Of a DNA stretch of 64,000 bases, positions 34,365 to 43,137 are shown in pieces. The number at the start of each line of letters is the position of its first letter. Position 1 is the stretch's first letter. Both the position numbers and the translations under genes were made by a program. The notes below the pieces were generated by a model, which saw only the letters and a program-made list of their open reading frames with translations, had not been told where the DNA came from and made no database searches. The stretch is from Kiritimatiellia bacterium (GTDB lineage Bacteria > Verrucomicrobiota > Kiritimatiellia > PWTM01): NCBI GenBank assembly GCA_026417735.1, contig JAOACR010000009.1:1-64000 (forward strand), read 5' to 3'.

Positions 34365-36230
34365 TCAGCGGAGCTCGGCCGCCGGCGGGTGCAGTCGAGC
34401 CAGCTCAGGGGCCAGTTCGATCGCACGCCGGTAGGCCTCGGCAGCGCCGAGTCGGTCGCCCTCGCGCTGCCGCGCGATCCCGAGATTGTGCCAGGCCAGC
34501 GCATGGTGTGGCTGACGCATCACCAGCGGCTCCAGGAGCTCGCGTGCGCGGCGGACGTCGCCGAGACGCAGCCGGAGGGTTGCCAAGTTGTATGCCGCCT
34601 CCGCGCTGTCGGGGTGCGCGGTGAACGCCGCCTCGTAGCGCCGGAGCGCATCGTTGGTGCGGCCGTCGAGCAGGTCGAGGTTGGCAAGACCGATCAGCGC
34701 CGCCTCGTGGCGGGGATCCGCTTTCAGGATCGCCTCGAACTGCGCGCGCGCCGCGTCCGTTGCGCCAAGCCGCGCGGCGAGCGTTGCCCACCCTGCGCGC
34801 GGCGCCAGCAGGGCCGGATCCAGTCGCACCGCGTTGGCATAGTGTTCGAGCGCGCGAGCCGGTTCACCGGCATCGGCCAATGCCTCCGCGAGGTTCGCGT
34901 GCGCAATCGCGCTGTCGGGATGGACCGCGATCGCGCGGCTCCACAGCGACACCGGATCGCGCCAGACGCGGATCTGCGCGCGTGTCACCGACGCGAGCAC
35001 CACAAGTCCCCCCATCACCGCCGCGCCGACGGCGACTGCAATTGGGCGGTGCTGCGGCCCGCGCAACCGGCGAAAGCCGCCCAGCAGCAGGGCCGCCGAC
35101 ACCGTCGCGAGCGACCACGACGCCACATAACTGTAGCGATCCGCGGTGAGCTGTGGTCCGCTCTGCAGCCAGCCGCTCACCGGCGCGATTGCGGCGGCGA
35201 TCCACAGCAGCGCGCACGCGAGTGCGGGCGCGCGGCGCGCCCACAGCGGCAGCGAAAGATACACCACCGAGGTCACCATCGCGGGCGCCAGCCACCGGAT
35301 CGCCCACGGATTCCAGGGACGTGGCAGCGGGATCAGCGGCGTGAGACCGGCGGGCCACACCGTCGCGACGAGCTGTCGCGCGAGACTCCAAGCGGACTGA
35401 ATCGCTCGCGCGGCGAGCCCGTGCGAGGCCCACGACCACGCCGCGCCCGACACCGCGGCGCCGCGTGCGGACACCAGCGCGATCACCAGCGCAGCCGCCC
35501 ACAGCGGCAGTGTCGCGATCGCACCACGCCGCCAGCCGGCAGCGTCTCGTGCCGCTCCCGTCGCGGCGCGCTCCGCCGCGAACATGATCACCACCAGCAC
35601 CGGCAGCACCATCGCCTGGCCTTTCGACAACATCGCGGCCACCCCCGTCGCGGTTGCCGCCGCGCACCGCCCCCGGTCGGGCGCATCGAGGCCGGGCGGA
35701 GGCAGCCAGAACCAGAGCGACCATGCGCAGAACAGCGCCGAAAGCAGGTCGCGTCGTGCGGTGATCCACGCGACCGCCTCGACGCGCAACGGATGCAGCG
35801 ACCACAGCAGTGCCGCGACACCGACCCATGCGCACTCCAGCGCGCCGGCGCCCTCGCCCAGCCACCCCGCGCGCTCCAACCACCGCAGGAGCAGTGCGGT
35901 GAGCAGCGCTGCGGTGATCGCGTGGAGCACGGTGTTGGTCAGGTGCAGCCCTGCTGCATTCACCCCCCAGAGGTGGTAGTCCAGCGCGTAGGACATCCAC
36001 GTGACCGGCTGATAGTGGCCCAGTCGGGTGGTCGTCCACATCCAGACGAGGTTCGCCGGGGAAAAGCCGTGCCAGCGGGCATCTTTCAGCAGCAGCTCGG
36101 TGTCGTCCCAGTTCGTCCAACCGTTGTGGATCGCCGGCAGATACGTCACCCACGTCAGCAGCGCGACCGCGGCGATCGCCGCCGCCCGCGGCCGGCGGTC
36201 CGCCGCGGCCGCGCGGCCGGCCACCGTCAC
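34365..36230 (-). CDS. TMTC-like membrane glycosyltransferase with C-terminal TPRs
   Basis: A 621-residue integral membrane protein resembling bacterial relatives of the TMTC O-mannosyltransferases (GT105). The first loop has HNGWTNWDDTELLLKDARWH, with the acidic pair expected to bind the lipid-linked donor. LGHYQPVTWMSYALDYHLWG, LHLTNTVLHAITAALL and LLWSLHPLRVEAVAWIT follow. About ten membrane spans reach residue 430, then four or five TPR units, for example HANLAEALADAGEPARALEH and HNLGIARQREGDRLGAAEAY. It starts with GTG in a GTGA overlap with the GT2 gene, so a polyprenyl-sugar made by that enzyme may be its donor. Exact sugar and acceptor are unknown. Confidence 0.85.
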   Translation of the reverse strand: MTVAGRAAAADRRPRAAAIAAVALLTWVTYLPAIHNGWTNWDDTELLLKDARWHGFSPANLVWMWTTTRLGHYQPVTWMSYALDYHLWGVNAAGLHLTNTVLHAITAALLTALLLRWLERAGWLGEGAGALECAWVGVAALLWSLHPLRVEAVAWITARRDLLSALFCAWSLWFWLPPPGLDAPDRGRCAAATATGVAAMLSKGQAMVLPVLVVIMFAAERAATGAARDAAGWRRGAIATLPLWAAALVIALVSARGAAVSGAAWSWASHGLAARAIQSAWSLARQLVATVWPAGLTPLIPLPRPWNPWAIRWLAPAMVTSVVYLSLPLWARRAPALACALLWIAAAIAPVSGWLQSGPQLTADRYSYVASWSLATVSAALLLGGFRRLRGPQHRPIAVAVGAAVMGGLVVLASVTRAQIRVWRDPVSLWSRAIAVHPDSAIAHANLAEALADAGEPARALEHYANAVRLDPALLAPRAGWATLAARLGATDAARAQFEAILKADPRHEAALIGLANLDLLDGRTNDALRRYEAAFTAHPDSAEAAYNLATLRLRLGDVRRARELLEPLVMRQPHHALAWHNLGIARQREGDRLGAAEAYRRAIELAPELARLHPPAAELR

Positions 36231-36940
36231 GCGAGGATCTCCGGTGGCGGCGTGCGCAGCACACGCCGCCGGTACCAACAGAAGCCGAACAGATCCAGCA
36301 CCGTTTGCGGCAACCGTCGCAGGTTGGTGTATTTCGAGACACCGCCCGCGCGCGGTCGGTGGTCCACGTCCAGCTCGACCACGCGGCGGCCGTGAAGCTT
36401 GAAGTACGCCGGCATGAAGCGGTGCACCCCGCGGACCGGCGGCAGGTCCTGCGCGCACTCGCGGCGGAACGCCTTCAGGCTGCAGCCCGTGTCGCGGACG
36501 CCGTCGTGCGTGAACCAGTTTCGCACCGCATTGCCAATGCGCGAGGCGATCCGCCGGGACCACGAGTCGTGACGGTGTGCACGGCGGCCACAGACGACCT
36601 CGGCGGTCCCGAGCGCCTCGAGCAGCCGGGGAATGTCGGCCGGATTGTTCTGACGATCGCCATCCATCGTCACGATCACCGCGCCGCGCGCGGCGCGGAT
36701 GCCCGCGAGCATCGCCGCCGACTGCCCCTGGTTGAGCGGGAACCGCAACCCTCGAACGAACGGATGGCGGGCCGCCGCCTCCCGAATCCGGTCCGGCGTC
36801 GAGTCGGTGGAGCCGTCGTCCACCCACACCACTTCCAGCGACGGCAGCCGCGAGGCCACCGCCGCAATTTCCTCCGCGAGCGGCAGCACATTGGGCGCCT
36901 CGTTGTACACAGGAATCACGATCGAGATCGCCGGATCCAT
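36227..36940 (-). CDS. family 2 glycosyltransferase, polyprenyl-phosphate type
   Basis: A 237-residue GT-A enzyme like dolichol/undecaprenyl-phosphate mannosyl- or glucosyltransferases. Motifs: ISIVIPVYNEAPNVLPLAEE at the N-terminus, EVVWVDDGSTDSTPDRIRE, IVTMDGDRQNNPADIPRLLE (metal DxD region), RDTGCSLKAFRRECAQ and VDVDHRPRAGGVSKY. The C-terminal membrane pair of GtrB-like proteins is missing; the end is short (LDLFGFCWYRRRVLRTPPP), one hydrophobic turn only. The start MDPAISI is preferred; an ATG five codons upstream is possible. Translation is coupled to the TMTC-like gene. Confidence 0.9.
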   Translation of the reverse strand: MDPAISIVIPVYNEAPNVLPLAEEIAAVASRLPSLEVVWVDDGSTDSTPDRIREAAARHPFVRGLRFPLNQGQSAAMLAGIRAARGAVIVTMDGDRQNNPADIPRLLEALGTAEVVCGRRAHRHDSWSRRIASRIGNAVRNWFTHDGVRDTGCSLKAFRRECAQDLPPVRGVHRFMPAYFKLHGRRVVELDVDHRPRAGGVSKYTNLRRLPQTVLDLFGFCWYRRRVLRTPPPEILA

Positions 36941-37003
36941 TCGCGTGGATCGCATCCTACGCGAGCCCGCGGAAGCCGCCAAGCCGTTGCCGGCGCTCGC
37001 CGC

Positions 37004-37032
37004 TTGACTTTCCGGGACCGGGCGGCTAGCAG
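37004..37032 (+). promoter_or_regulatory. candidate nrdR promoter
   Basis: TTGACT, 17 bases, TAGCAG. The -35 is near consensus, the -10 weak. It sits 44 bases before the nrdR ATG. Confidence 0.35.
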
Positions 37033-37040
37033 AACGTCAG

Positions 37041-37059
37041 CCCGGTGGGGAGCACCGGG
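37041..37059 (+). promoter_or_regulatory. leader hairpin ahead of nrdR
   Basis: CCCGGTG, loop GGGAG, CACCGGG: a perfect 7-pair stem in the predicted leader, ending seven bases before the GGAGG ribosome site. It has no T-run, so control of translation or stability is more likely than termination. Confidence 0.4.
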
Positions 37060-37075
37060 AGCGGCGGAGGTCGAG

Positions 37076-37528
37076 ATGCGCTGCCCGAAGTGCGGCGAGG
37101 ACGACGACAAGGTGGTGGACAGCCGCTCCGCGCGCGGCGGCGTCGCGATTCGGCGGCGACGAGTCTGCAACGTATGCGGCCACCGTTTTACCACGTACGA
37201 GGAGATCGCGAAGACCGCGCTACGGGTCATCAAACGGGATGGGCGCCACGAACCCCTCGACCGGCAGAAGATGTTGACCGGTGTGCTGAAAGCCTGTGAG
37301 AAACGGCCCATTGCGGTGGCCGAAATCGAGGCGCTGGTGGACGCGGTGATCTCGGAGATCGAGGCCACGTACGACCGCGAGGTGCCCAGTGTGGAGATCG
37401 GTCGGCGGATCATGTCCCGGCTCGAGAAGTTGGACGAGGTCGCTTACGTGCGGTTCGCGTCGGTGTACCGCCGGTTCCGCCACGTGACGCAGTTCGTGAG
37501 CGAGGTTGAGGGTCTGATGGGGAGATAG
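37076..37528 (+). CDS. nrdR: transcriptional repressor NrdR
   Basis: Zinc-ribbon and ATP-cone repressor of ribonucleotide reductase genes. The 150-residue length is standard. The zinc ribbon is MRCPKCGEDDDKVVDSR with the second pair in RVCNVCGHRFTTYE. The ATP-cone starts at VIKRDGRHEPLDRQKMLTGV and continues through VEIGRRIMSRLEKLDEVAYV. GGAGG stands five bases before ATG. No NrdR box was found in its own promoter, and no nrd gene lies in the window. Four bases separate it from the next gene. Confidence 0.97.
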   Translation: MRCPKCGEDDDKVVDSRSARGGVAIRRRRVCNVCGHRFTTYEEIAKTALRVIKRDGRHEPLDRQKMLTGVLKACEKRPIAVAEIEALVDAVISEIEATYDREVPSVEIGRRIMSRLEKLDEVAYVRFASVYRRFRHVTQFVSEVEGLMGR

Positions 37529-37532
37529 CGGA

Positions 37533-38108
37533 ATGGTCGCGCGGGCGGAGGCGGGCGCCGCGCTGCAGCAGCCCGGCACGGAGTTGGGGATTCGTTGTTT
37601 TGTCGCCGAGGTCTGGCCGGGCGAAACGGTGACTGACCGTGATCTGCGCCGGCTCGCGGCGCTGGCGGGGTTGAGCGGAGAAACGGAGGAGCCCCCCGAC
37701 GCTGCGGAGGCAGCCGAGCGCAGCCGGATCGAGTGTGCGCTGCGGGTCGCGCGGATGAGCGGGCATGCCGAGCTGCGACGTTGGGCGTGGCGCGGCTGGC
37801 TGCGGCCGGCGGCCGCCGCACGGCCGGGACAGCCCGCATGGTCGCTGGCCGTTGCGCCGCTGCTGTCGGAGCCGCTGGAGCTGTGGCTGGCGCCGCGGGT
37901 GGAGCGAATTGCAGACGCGTTGGCGGAGCTCTGGCCAGCGGGGGACCAGCCGGTGCTGGTGCTGCGCGAGTGGCCCGCATGGTTGCGGGGAGAGCGAAAC
38001 CGCCGGCGCGCCGCCGCTGTGCGATGGCGTCTGGCGACCGCGCTGGAACGGCGTGCCGCCGCGCGGGGATGGGCGGGCGCCATTGAGGTGCTGGTGGCGG
38101 CGGAATGA
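37533..38108 (+). CDS. hypothetical protein between nrdR and recD2
   Basis: A 191-residue protein that I do not recognise. It is rich in Ala, Arg, Trp and Leu. Visible segments are LGIRCFVAEVWPGETVTDRD, CALRVARMSGHAELRRWAWR and QPVLVLREWPAWLRGERNRR. No signal peptide or membrane span is evident. The codon pattern is as GC-rich at third positions as its neighbours. It lies 4 bases after nrdR and overlaps recD2 by 4 bases, so it is a genuine member of this operon and its job may relate to DNA metabolism. Confidence 0.65.
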   Translation: MVARAEAGAALQQPGTELGIRCFVAEVWPGETVTDRDLRRLAALAGLSGETEEPPDAAEAAERSRIECALRVARMSGHAELRRWAWRGWLRPAAAARPGQPAWSLAVAPLLSEPLELWLAPRVERIADALAELWPAGDQPVLVLREWPAWLRGERNRRRAAAVRWRLATALERRAAARGWAGAIEVLVAAE

Positions 38109-40327
38109 ACCGCCCCTCGTCCTCCCCGTCGGGCGAGGCCGCAGAGGCGGACACCCTCGCCGGCGTCGTTGAGCGGGTCACCTATCACAACGACGACACG
38201 GGGTATTCCGTGATCCAGGTGCGCGCGCGGGGCCACCGGGGCGAGGTCGCGGTGGTGGGCACGGTCCCCGACGTCAATCCGGGTGAGTGGATCGAGGCGC
38301 GCGGCCGATGGGAGATGCACCCCAAACACGGCCGGCAGTTCGTCGCCGAGGAACTTCGGTTGGTGCCGCCGGACACACCGCAGGGGATCGAGCGGTTTCT
38401 CGGCTCCGGACTGATTCACGGCATCGGGCCGGTGTACGCGCGGCGGCTCGTCGAGCGGTTTGGCCGCGACGTATTTGACGTGATCGAGCGGCAGTCGGCG
38501 CGGCTGCTCGAAGTGGAAGGCATTGGGCCGACTCGGCGCGACCGCATTCGCGCCGCCTGGGCAGAACAGAAGTCCGTGCGCGCGATTATGACGTTTCTGT
38601 TCAGCCACGGCGTCAGCCCGGCGCGTGCGTTTCGCATCTACAAGCAGTACGGCGACCGCGCGATCGACGTGATCCGGATGGACCCCTACTGTCTGGCCCG
38701 CGACATCCGCGGCATCGGGTTCCCCGGCGCGGACCGAATTGCGCAACAGCTCGGCGTCGCGCGCGACTCGATCCTGCGGGCGAAGGCGGGACTCACCCAC
38801 GTCCTGCAGGAGCTCACCGCTGAGGGACACTGCGGCTGGCCGCGGGAGCCGCTGATTGCACAGACCGCCAAGATGCTGGCGATCGAGCCGGGGCGGGTCG
38901 CGGAGGCGCTCGATCAGTGTCTGGCGGAGGGACAGCTGGTGGAGCGCACCGCGCCGGGGAGTGTGCCGGTCACGCTGTTGCCATGGCTGGACGCCGACGA
39001 GCGCACCGTCGCGACGCGGGTGCTCGGTCTGTTGCGCGGGGCCCATCCGCTGCCCGCCGCCTCGGTTGACGACTTGACCGCCTGGATCGAGCCGCGCATG
39101 GGACTGCGGTTGGCTCCGGCCCAGCGCGAGGCGATCGCCGCCGCGGCGACCTCGAAGGTGATGGTGCTCACCGGTGGGCCCGGCGTCGGTAAGACGACGC
39201 TCGTTCGGGCGGTCGTGGCGCTCGCGCGCGCGCAGCGGTTGCGCGTCGCCCTCTGCGCCCCGACCGGCCGTGCCGCACAACGGCTCGCGGAAAGCACCGG
39301 TGCCACCGCGATGACGATTCACCGCCTGCTGGATTTCGATCCCGCGGCCGGCGGGTTTCGGCACGGGCCGGCGCACCCTCTGCGCTGCGACTGGCTGGTG
39401 GTGGACGAGTGCAGCATGCTCGACGTCACGCTCGCCGCGCAGTTGCTCCGCGCAGTTCCCCCCCATGCGGCGCTGCTGCTGGTCGGCGATGCGGACCAGC
39501 TGCCCTCCGTCGGTCCGGGCATGGTGCTGCGCGATCTGATCGACTCCGGAGTGGTGCCGGTACAACGGCTCTCGGTGGTGTTTCGCCAGGCCGCGCGCAG
39601 TCACATCGTCGAAAACGCGCATCGCATCCGCGACGGGAAGATGCCGCTGGTGCCGGAGGTCGCGCCGCGCGAAACGACGGACTTCTACTTCGTGAAGGCG
39701 GAGGATCCCGACGAAATCCGCCAGCTGGTGGTGCGGCTGGTCCGCGAGCGGATCCCGCGCCGGTTCCGGCTCGATCCGGTGCTCGACGTGCAGGTCCTCA
39801 CGCCGATGCAGCGCGGCGAGCTCGGCGCGCGCCAGCTGAATGCGCTGCTGCAGTCGGTGCTGAACCCGACGGGGCCGGCGGTTGAGCGGTTTGGCCAGCG
39901 GTTCCGTGTTGGCGACAAGGTGATCCAGCTCGATAACGACTACGAAAAGCATGTGTTCAACGGTGACATCGGGCGATTGATCGAGCTGCGGCCGGACACG
40001 CGCGAGCTGAAGGTGCGGTTCGACGACGGTCGCGTGGTGACCTACCACGAACTGGAGCTGGACAGCCTGGCTCCCGCCTACGCGCTGACGATTCACAAGA
40101 GCCAGGGCAGCGAGTACCCGGCGGTGGTAGTGCCGCTCCACACTCAGCACTACGTGATGCTGCAGCGGAATCTGCTCTACACCGCAGTCACTCGCGGCCG
40201 GCGGCTTGTCGTGCTGGTCGGCAGCCCGCGTGCGCTGGCGATCGCGGTCCGCCGCACCGAAACTCACCGGCGCGTGACGCTCCTAAAGGAGTGGCTGGTG
40301 CACGGGCCGCCCGGCGGGGAGCTCTGA
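38105..40327 (+). CDS. recD2: RecD2-type SF1B DNA helicase
   Basis: A 740-residue 5-prime to 3-prime helicase. The N-terminal OB-like region (GVVERVTYHNDDTGYSVIQV) and tandem helix-hairpin-helix motifs (LIHGIGPVYARRLVERFG, VEGIGPTRRDRI) are typical of RecD2 and absent from RecBCD RecD. The motor has Walker A TGGPGVGKTTLVRAVV, motif Ia CAPTGRAAQRLAEST, motif II VVDECSMLD, motif III LLVGDADQLPSVGPG, and the C-terminal ALTIHKSQGSEYPAVVV and NLLYTAVTRGRRLVVLVG. RecB and RecC are not seen nearby. Likely roles are repair and replication-fork processing. Confidence 0.96.
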   Translation: MNRPSSSPSGEAAEADTLAGVVERVTYHNDDTGYSVIQVRARGHRGEVAVVGTVPDVNPGEWIEARGRWEMHPKHGRQFVAEELRLVPPDTPQGIERFLGSGLIHGIGPVYARRLVERFGRDVFDVIERQSARLLEVEGIGPTRRDRIRAAWAEQKSVRAIMTFLFSHGVSPARAFRIYKQYGDRAIDVIRMDPYCLARDIRGIGFPGADRIAQQLGVARDSILRAKAGLTHVLQELTAEGHCGWPREPLIAQTAKMLAIEPGRVAEALDQCLAEGQLVERTAPGSVPVTLLPWLDADERTVATRVLGLLRGAHPLPAASVDDLTAWIEPRMGLRLAPAQREAIAAAATSKVMVLTGGPGVGKTTLVRAVVALARAQRLRVALCAPTGRAAQRLAESTGATAMTIHRLLDFDPAAGGFRHGPAHPLRCDWLVVDECSMLDVTLAAQLLRAVPPHAALLLVGDADQLPSVGPGMVLRDLIDSGVVPVQRLSVVFRQAARSHIVENAHRIRDGKMPLVPEVAPRETTDFYFVKAEDPDEIRQLVVRLVRERIPRRFRLDPVLDVQVLTPMQRGELGARQLNALLQSVLNPTGPAVERFGQRFRVGDKVIQLDNDYEKHVFNGDIGRLIELRPDTRELKVRFDDGRVVTYHELELDSLAPAYALTIHKSQGSEYPAVVVPLHTQHYVMLQRNLLYTAVTRGRRLVVLVGSPRALAIAVRRTETHRRVTLLKEWLVHGPPGGEL

Positions 40328-40363
40328 GGCCCGCGAACGACGTGATTTTTCCTCTCACCAACT

Positions 40364-40369
40364 TATCAT
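40364..40369 (+). promoter_or_regulatory. possible -10 of the VTC operon
   Basis: TATCAT, 20 bases before the VTC gene ATG, in a short AT-richer patch after recD2. No good -35 is paired with it. Confidence 0.25.
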
Positions 40370-40389
40370 AGGGCGCTTGTGATCTCGAA

Positions 40390-41202
40390 ATGATTGCGGT
40401 GCGCCAGCGACAACGGCCGACGATCGAACTTGAGCGCTACGAGGCCAAATACCTGGTCGACCCCGCGCGGCTGCCTGAGATTCGAGAGTTCATTGCGCCG
40501 TTTTGTGAGCCGGATCACCACGCGGCGGGTGCACTGCCGGAGTATGTGGTGACGACGTTGCAGCTCGACACACCGGACCTGGCGCTCTACCGTGCGAAGG
40601 AGCACGAGGCGCTCGCGCGCTTCAAACTTCGGATTCGCACCTACGGGCTGGACCGTCGCTGCCCGGTGTTTTTAGAAATCAAGCGGAAGATCAAGGGCGT
40701 CATCGTGAAGAGCCGCGCGACGATTCCGGTGGAGCTCTGGGGTAGCGATTTGGTCACCTCGCCCGGCCGATGGGTGCCGTTTCGTACCGCGCAGGAGGAG
40801 ATGAACTATCTCAATTTTGTGCGGCTGGTGCGGGAGATCGGCGCACGGCCGGTGGTGCTCCTCCGCTACCACCGCGAGGCGTATCTCGGCCGCAATGACC
40901 GGTATGCGCGCCTCACGTTTGACCGTCGGCTATGTTACCATCCGACGCGCGAGTGGACACTCTGGCCGGAGCGGGCACGCTGGTACGCGCTGGACTCGGC
41001 GACCTTGTTGGGGCGGCCCCGCTCGATGGTGATCCTGGAGCTGAAAACGTTCAGCGATGCTCCGTTGTGGATGGTGGACCTGACCGAGCGGTTCGATCTG
41101 CAGCGGATCGGATTCTCGAAGTATTTTGCCGCGGTGCGGACCGAGTCGCTGTTTCGTGGCGCGATGTACTCGGACGCATCGGAGAACTGCACCATCTGGT
41201 GA
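40390..41202 (+). CDS. VTC-domain protein (polyphosphate polymerase-like)
   Basis: A 270-residue protein of the VTC domain, a triphosphate-tunnel fold known in yeast Vtc4 for making polyphosphate from ATP. Tunnel-lining motifs include LERYEAKYLV, ARFKLRIRTYG, VFLEIKRKIKGVIVKSRATI, LRYHREAYLG, RLTFDRRLCY and VILELKTFSDAPLWM. All basic and acidic positions expected on the tunnel strands appear present. No membrane span. The next two genes (DUF4956 and an adaptor) form an operon with it. Bacterial VTC-DUF4956 pairs are widespread, and their product is not established, so polyphosphate synthesis is inference. Confidence 0.88.
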   Translation: MIAVRQRQRPTIELERYEAKYLVDPARLPEIREFIAPFCEPDHHAAGALPEYVVTTLQLDTPDLALYRAKEHEALARFKLRIRTYGLDRRCPVFLEIKRKIKGVIVKSRATIPVELWGSDLVTSPGRWVPFRTAQEEMNYLNFVRLVREIGARPVVLLRYHREAYLGRNDRYARLTFDRRLCYHPTREWTLWPERARWYALDSATLLGRPRSMVILELKTFSDAPLWMVDLTERFDLQRIGFSKYFAAVRTESLFRGAMYSDASENCTIW

Positions 41203-41226
41203 CGAACACCCGCGGGGACGCACACG

Positions 41227-41910
41227 ATGGATGAACTGATGGAGGTGTTCGGGCCGGCGCGGATGCTCGGCGTCGAGGCGATGGCGCTGGCGCTGCTGAT
41301 CAGCTTCGTGCTGTCGATGGCGGTCGCCTGGGTGTATCGGCGCACCTACCAGTCGCTGGCGTATTCCCGGGCGTTCGTACACACGCTGGTGCTCGGTGCG
41401 GCGGTCTCGTGCATGATGATCATGGCGATCGGCAACAACCTCGCGCGAGGGCTCGGCATTTTGGGCACGCTGGCGATCGTGCGCTTCCGCACACCGATCC
41501 GTGACCCGCGGGACATCATCTTCCTGTTCGCCTCGCTCGCAATCGGGATCGCCTGTGGCGCGGCGGTGTTTGCGGTCGCGGTGGTCGGCACGCTGTTCTT
41601 CTGCGCGATCGCGCTATATCTGCACTGGTCCCCGTTCGCGTCCCGGCGCGAGTACGAGGGGCTGCTACGGTTCCTGCTGCCGCCTCACAGCGATACGAGC
41701 CAGCTCGTGCCGCAGGTGCTCAGCCGGTTCTGCGAAAGCAGCGTGCTGGTGGCAGTCCGCGAAGCGGCGCAGGGTGATGCGATCGAATACTCCTACCAGA
41801 TCCGGCTGTCGGATCCGTCCTTCCACGGCGATTTGCTGGAGGAGCTTCACAAGTTGCCCAACATCGCGGAGGTCAGCCTGTTGATGCAGCGCTCGACCGT
41901 GGAGATCTGA
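41227..41910 (+). CDS. DUF4956 membrane protein
   Basis: A 227-residue inner-membrane protein with about four spans (MALALLISFVLSMAVAWVY, LVLGAAVSCMMIMAIGNNLA, IIFLFASLAIGIACGAAVFA, VVGTLFFCAIALYLHW) and a cytosolic C-terminal domain of about 90 residues. ILGTLAIVRFRTPIRDPRD is the DUF4956 hallmark. The C-terminal part (SYQIRLSDPSFHGDLLEELH) looks ACT-like in length and could sense a ligand. It starts 24 bases after the VTC gene and ends 2 bases before the adaptor gene. DUF4956 and VTC genes regularly occur together; the membrane partner may translocate or anchor the polymer. Confidence 0.85.
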   Translation: MDELMEVFGPARMLGVEAMALALLISFVLSMAVAWVYRRTYQSLAYSRAFVHTLVLGAAVSCMMIMAIGNNLARGLGILGTLAIVRFRTPIRDPRDIIFLFASLAIGIACGAAVFAVAVVGTLFFCAIALYLHWSPFASRREYEGLLRFLLPPHSDTSQLVPQVLSRFCESSVLVAVREAAQGDAIEYSYQIRLSDPSFHGDLLEELHKLPNIAEVSLLMQRSTVEI

Positions 41911-41912
41911 GC

Positions 41913-43130
41913 ATGGTCACCCGCCGTCAGCGCCTGCCCCGACATCCGCGCGTGATCTGGAGCCGGCTGAAGTACAAGTGGCCGTTGCTGGTCTGGCTGG
42001 CCGCGATCTGGGGGTGTTTGGTGCTGTATCGCTTCGGCGTGCGCACCATCCGGATTCCGGGTGTGGTGGAGGCGCTGCGCGAGGAGGACGCACCGGTCGA
42101 GAGCGCACGGCTGGTCGCGGTCCACGTTGCGCCGGGCGATCGGGTGGTGCCCGGCCAGGTGCTCGCGGTGTTCGACAGTTCCCTGGCGGACGCGGAGCTG
42201 GCGGTGGAGCGGCTGCAGGCTGAGCGGCAGTTCAAGGATGCGATCCAGGCAATCGCGGAACGCCGGCGCGAGCTGCGGCTGCGGGAGGCCTCCGAGCGGC
42301 GACGCCTGGAGGTTCTGGACGCAGAGCTCGCACGGGTGCAGTCGTTGATCGCCGCTAGCGTGGAGGACGCCGCCCGGCTGGCGTATCTGCGCGCGGAGCG
42401 CGAGGCGATCGCGCAGACGCTGGCGCTCTACCCAGCCGAGCTGGCCGAACTCGAGCGGGAGGAGGCCGAGGCGCGCCAGCGATGGGAGGAGGCGCGCCGA
42501 TGGATGGAGGCGGGGGAGGGTGCGAGCTCCAGCACACCCCCAGCGGGCATGGAGGCCTATGCGGCGGCACTGTCGGTCGCGCGCGCGCGGCGGGAGAACT
42601 TCATCCTCCGCGCCCGTCATACCGGCATCGTCACCCGCGTCTGGTTTCAGCCGGGTGACGTGGTGCCCGCCGGCACGCCGACGATCACGTTGCTGATTGA
42701 GAACCGCCAGCGGGTGACCGGTTTCCTCAGTGAATACGTGACGCGGGAAGTCCGCGAGGGCATGGAGGCGTTCGTCGAGCCTGCGCACGGAGGTCTCGGC
42801 TCGCGGCTGACGCCCGCCCGCATCGTCACGGTAAGCCCCGACATCACCTGGCTGCCGACCCGCGTCAGCCCGATCCGCAACCAAACCATTCGCGGCCGCC
42901 GCATCGAGGTGAAGCTCTCGGAACCGATCGCGGCCGTGCCCGGCGAAGCGGTGAACATCTATGTCGGCCGACCCTGGTGGAGCGAAGCGTTCGAGCGCTT
43001 CGTGCCGGAGCGATGGAAGGCGGAGATCCGCCGCCGCCGGGGCGCGGAGCCATCAGAGACCTCCGCAGCCGGTGAACGGCTCATTTCCGGCGACGGAACG
43101 CTGCCCCCCACCTCGACGCCGGCAAGCTAG
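41913..43130 (+). CDS. HlyD/MFP-family periplasmic adaptor-like protein
   Basis: A 405-residue membrane-anchored adaptor. One span (LLVWLAAIWGCLVLYRFGV) follows a basic N-terminus. The first lipoyl half is VAVHVAPGDRVVPGQVLAVF. A coiled-coil hairpin (residues about 90-195) is rich in Arg, Glu and Ala. The second lipoyl half is IVTRVWFQPGDVVPAGTPTI, and a beta-barrel region follows to TIRGRRIEVKLSEPI. This is the layout of type I secretion and efflux adaptors. No ABC or RND pump is adjacent, so in this operon it may link the DUF4956 membrane protein to the envelope. The C-terminal 40 residues are low-complexity. Confidence 0.85.
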   Translation: MVTRRQRLPRHPRVIWSRLKYKWPLLVWLAAIWGCLVLYRFGVRTIRIPGVVEALREEDAPVESARLVAVHVAPGDRVVPGQVLAVFDSSLADAELAVERLQAERQFKDAIQAIAERRRELRLREASERRRLEVLDAELARVQSLIAASVEDAARLAYLRAEREAIAQTLALYPAELAELEREEAEARQRWEEARRWMEAGEGASSSTPPAGMEAYAAALSVARARRENFILRARHTGIVTRVWFQPGDVVPAGTPTITLLIENRQRVTGFLSEYVTREVREGMEAFVEPAHGGLGSRLTPARIVTVSPDITWLPTRVSPIRNQTIRGRRIEVKLSEPIAAVPGEAVNIYVGRPWWSEAFERFVPERWKAEIRRRRGAEPSETSAAGERLISGDGTLPPTSTPAS

Positions 43131-43137
43131 CTGCCCT

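Noticed and set aside
34389-36395. 668-codon plus-strand frame opposite the TMTC-like gene
   Set aside because: Arg/His-rich shadow translation; the minus strand shows clear membrane spans and TPR motifs.
37220-40267. Open frame of about 1,000 codons on the minus strand opposite recD2
   Set aside because: It is antisense to a clear RecD2 helicase, with His/Arg-rich random composition. High-GC genes commonly leave such frames open.
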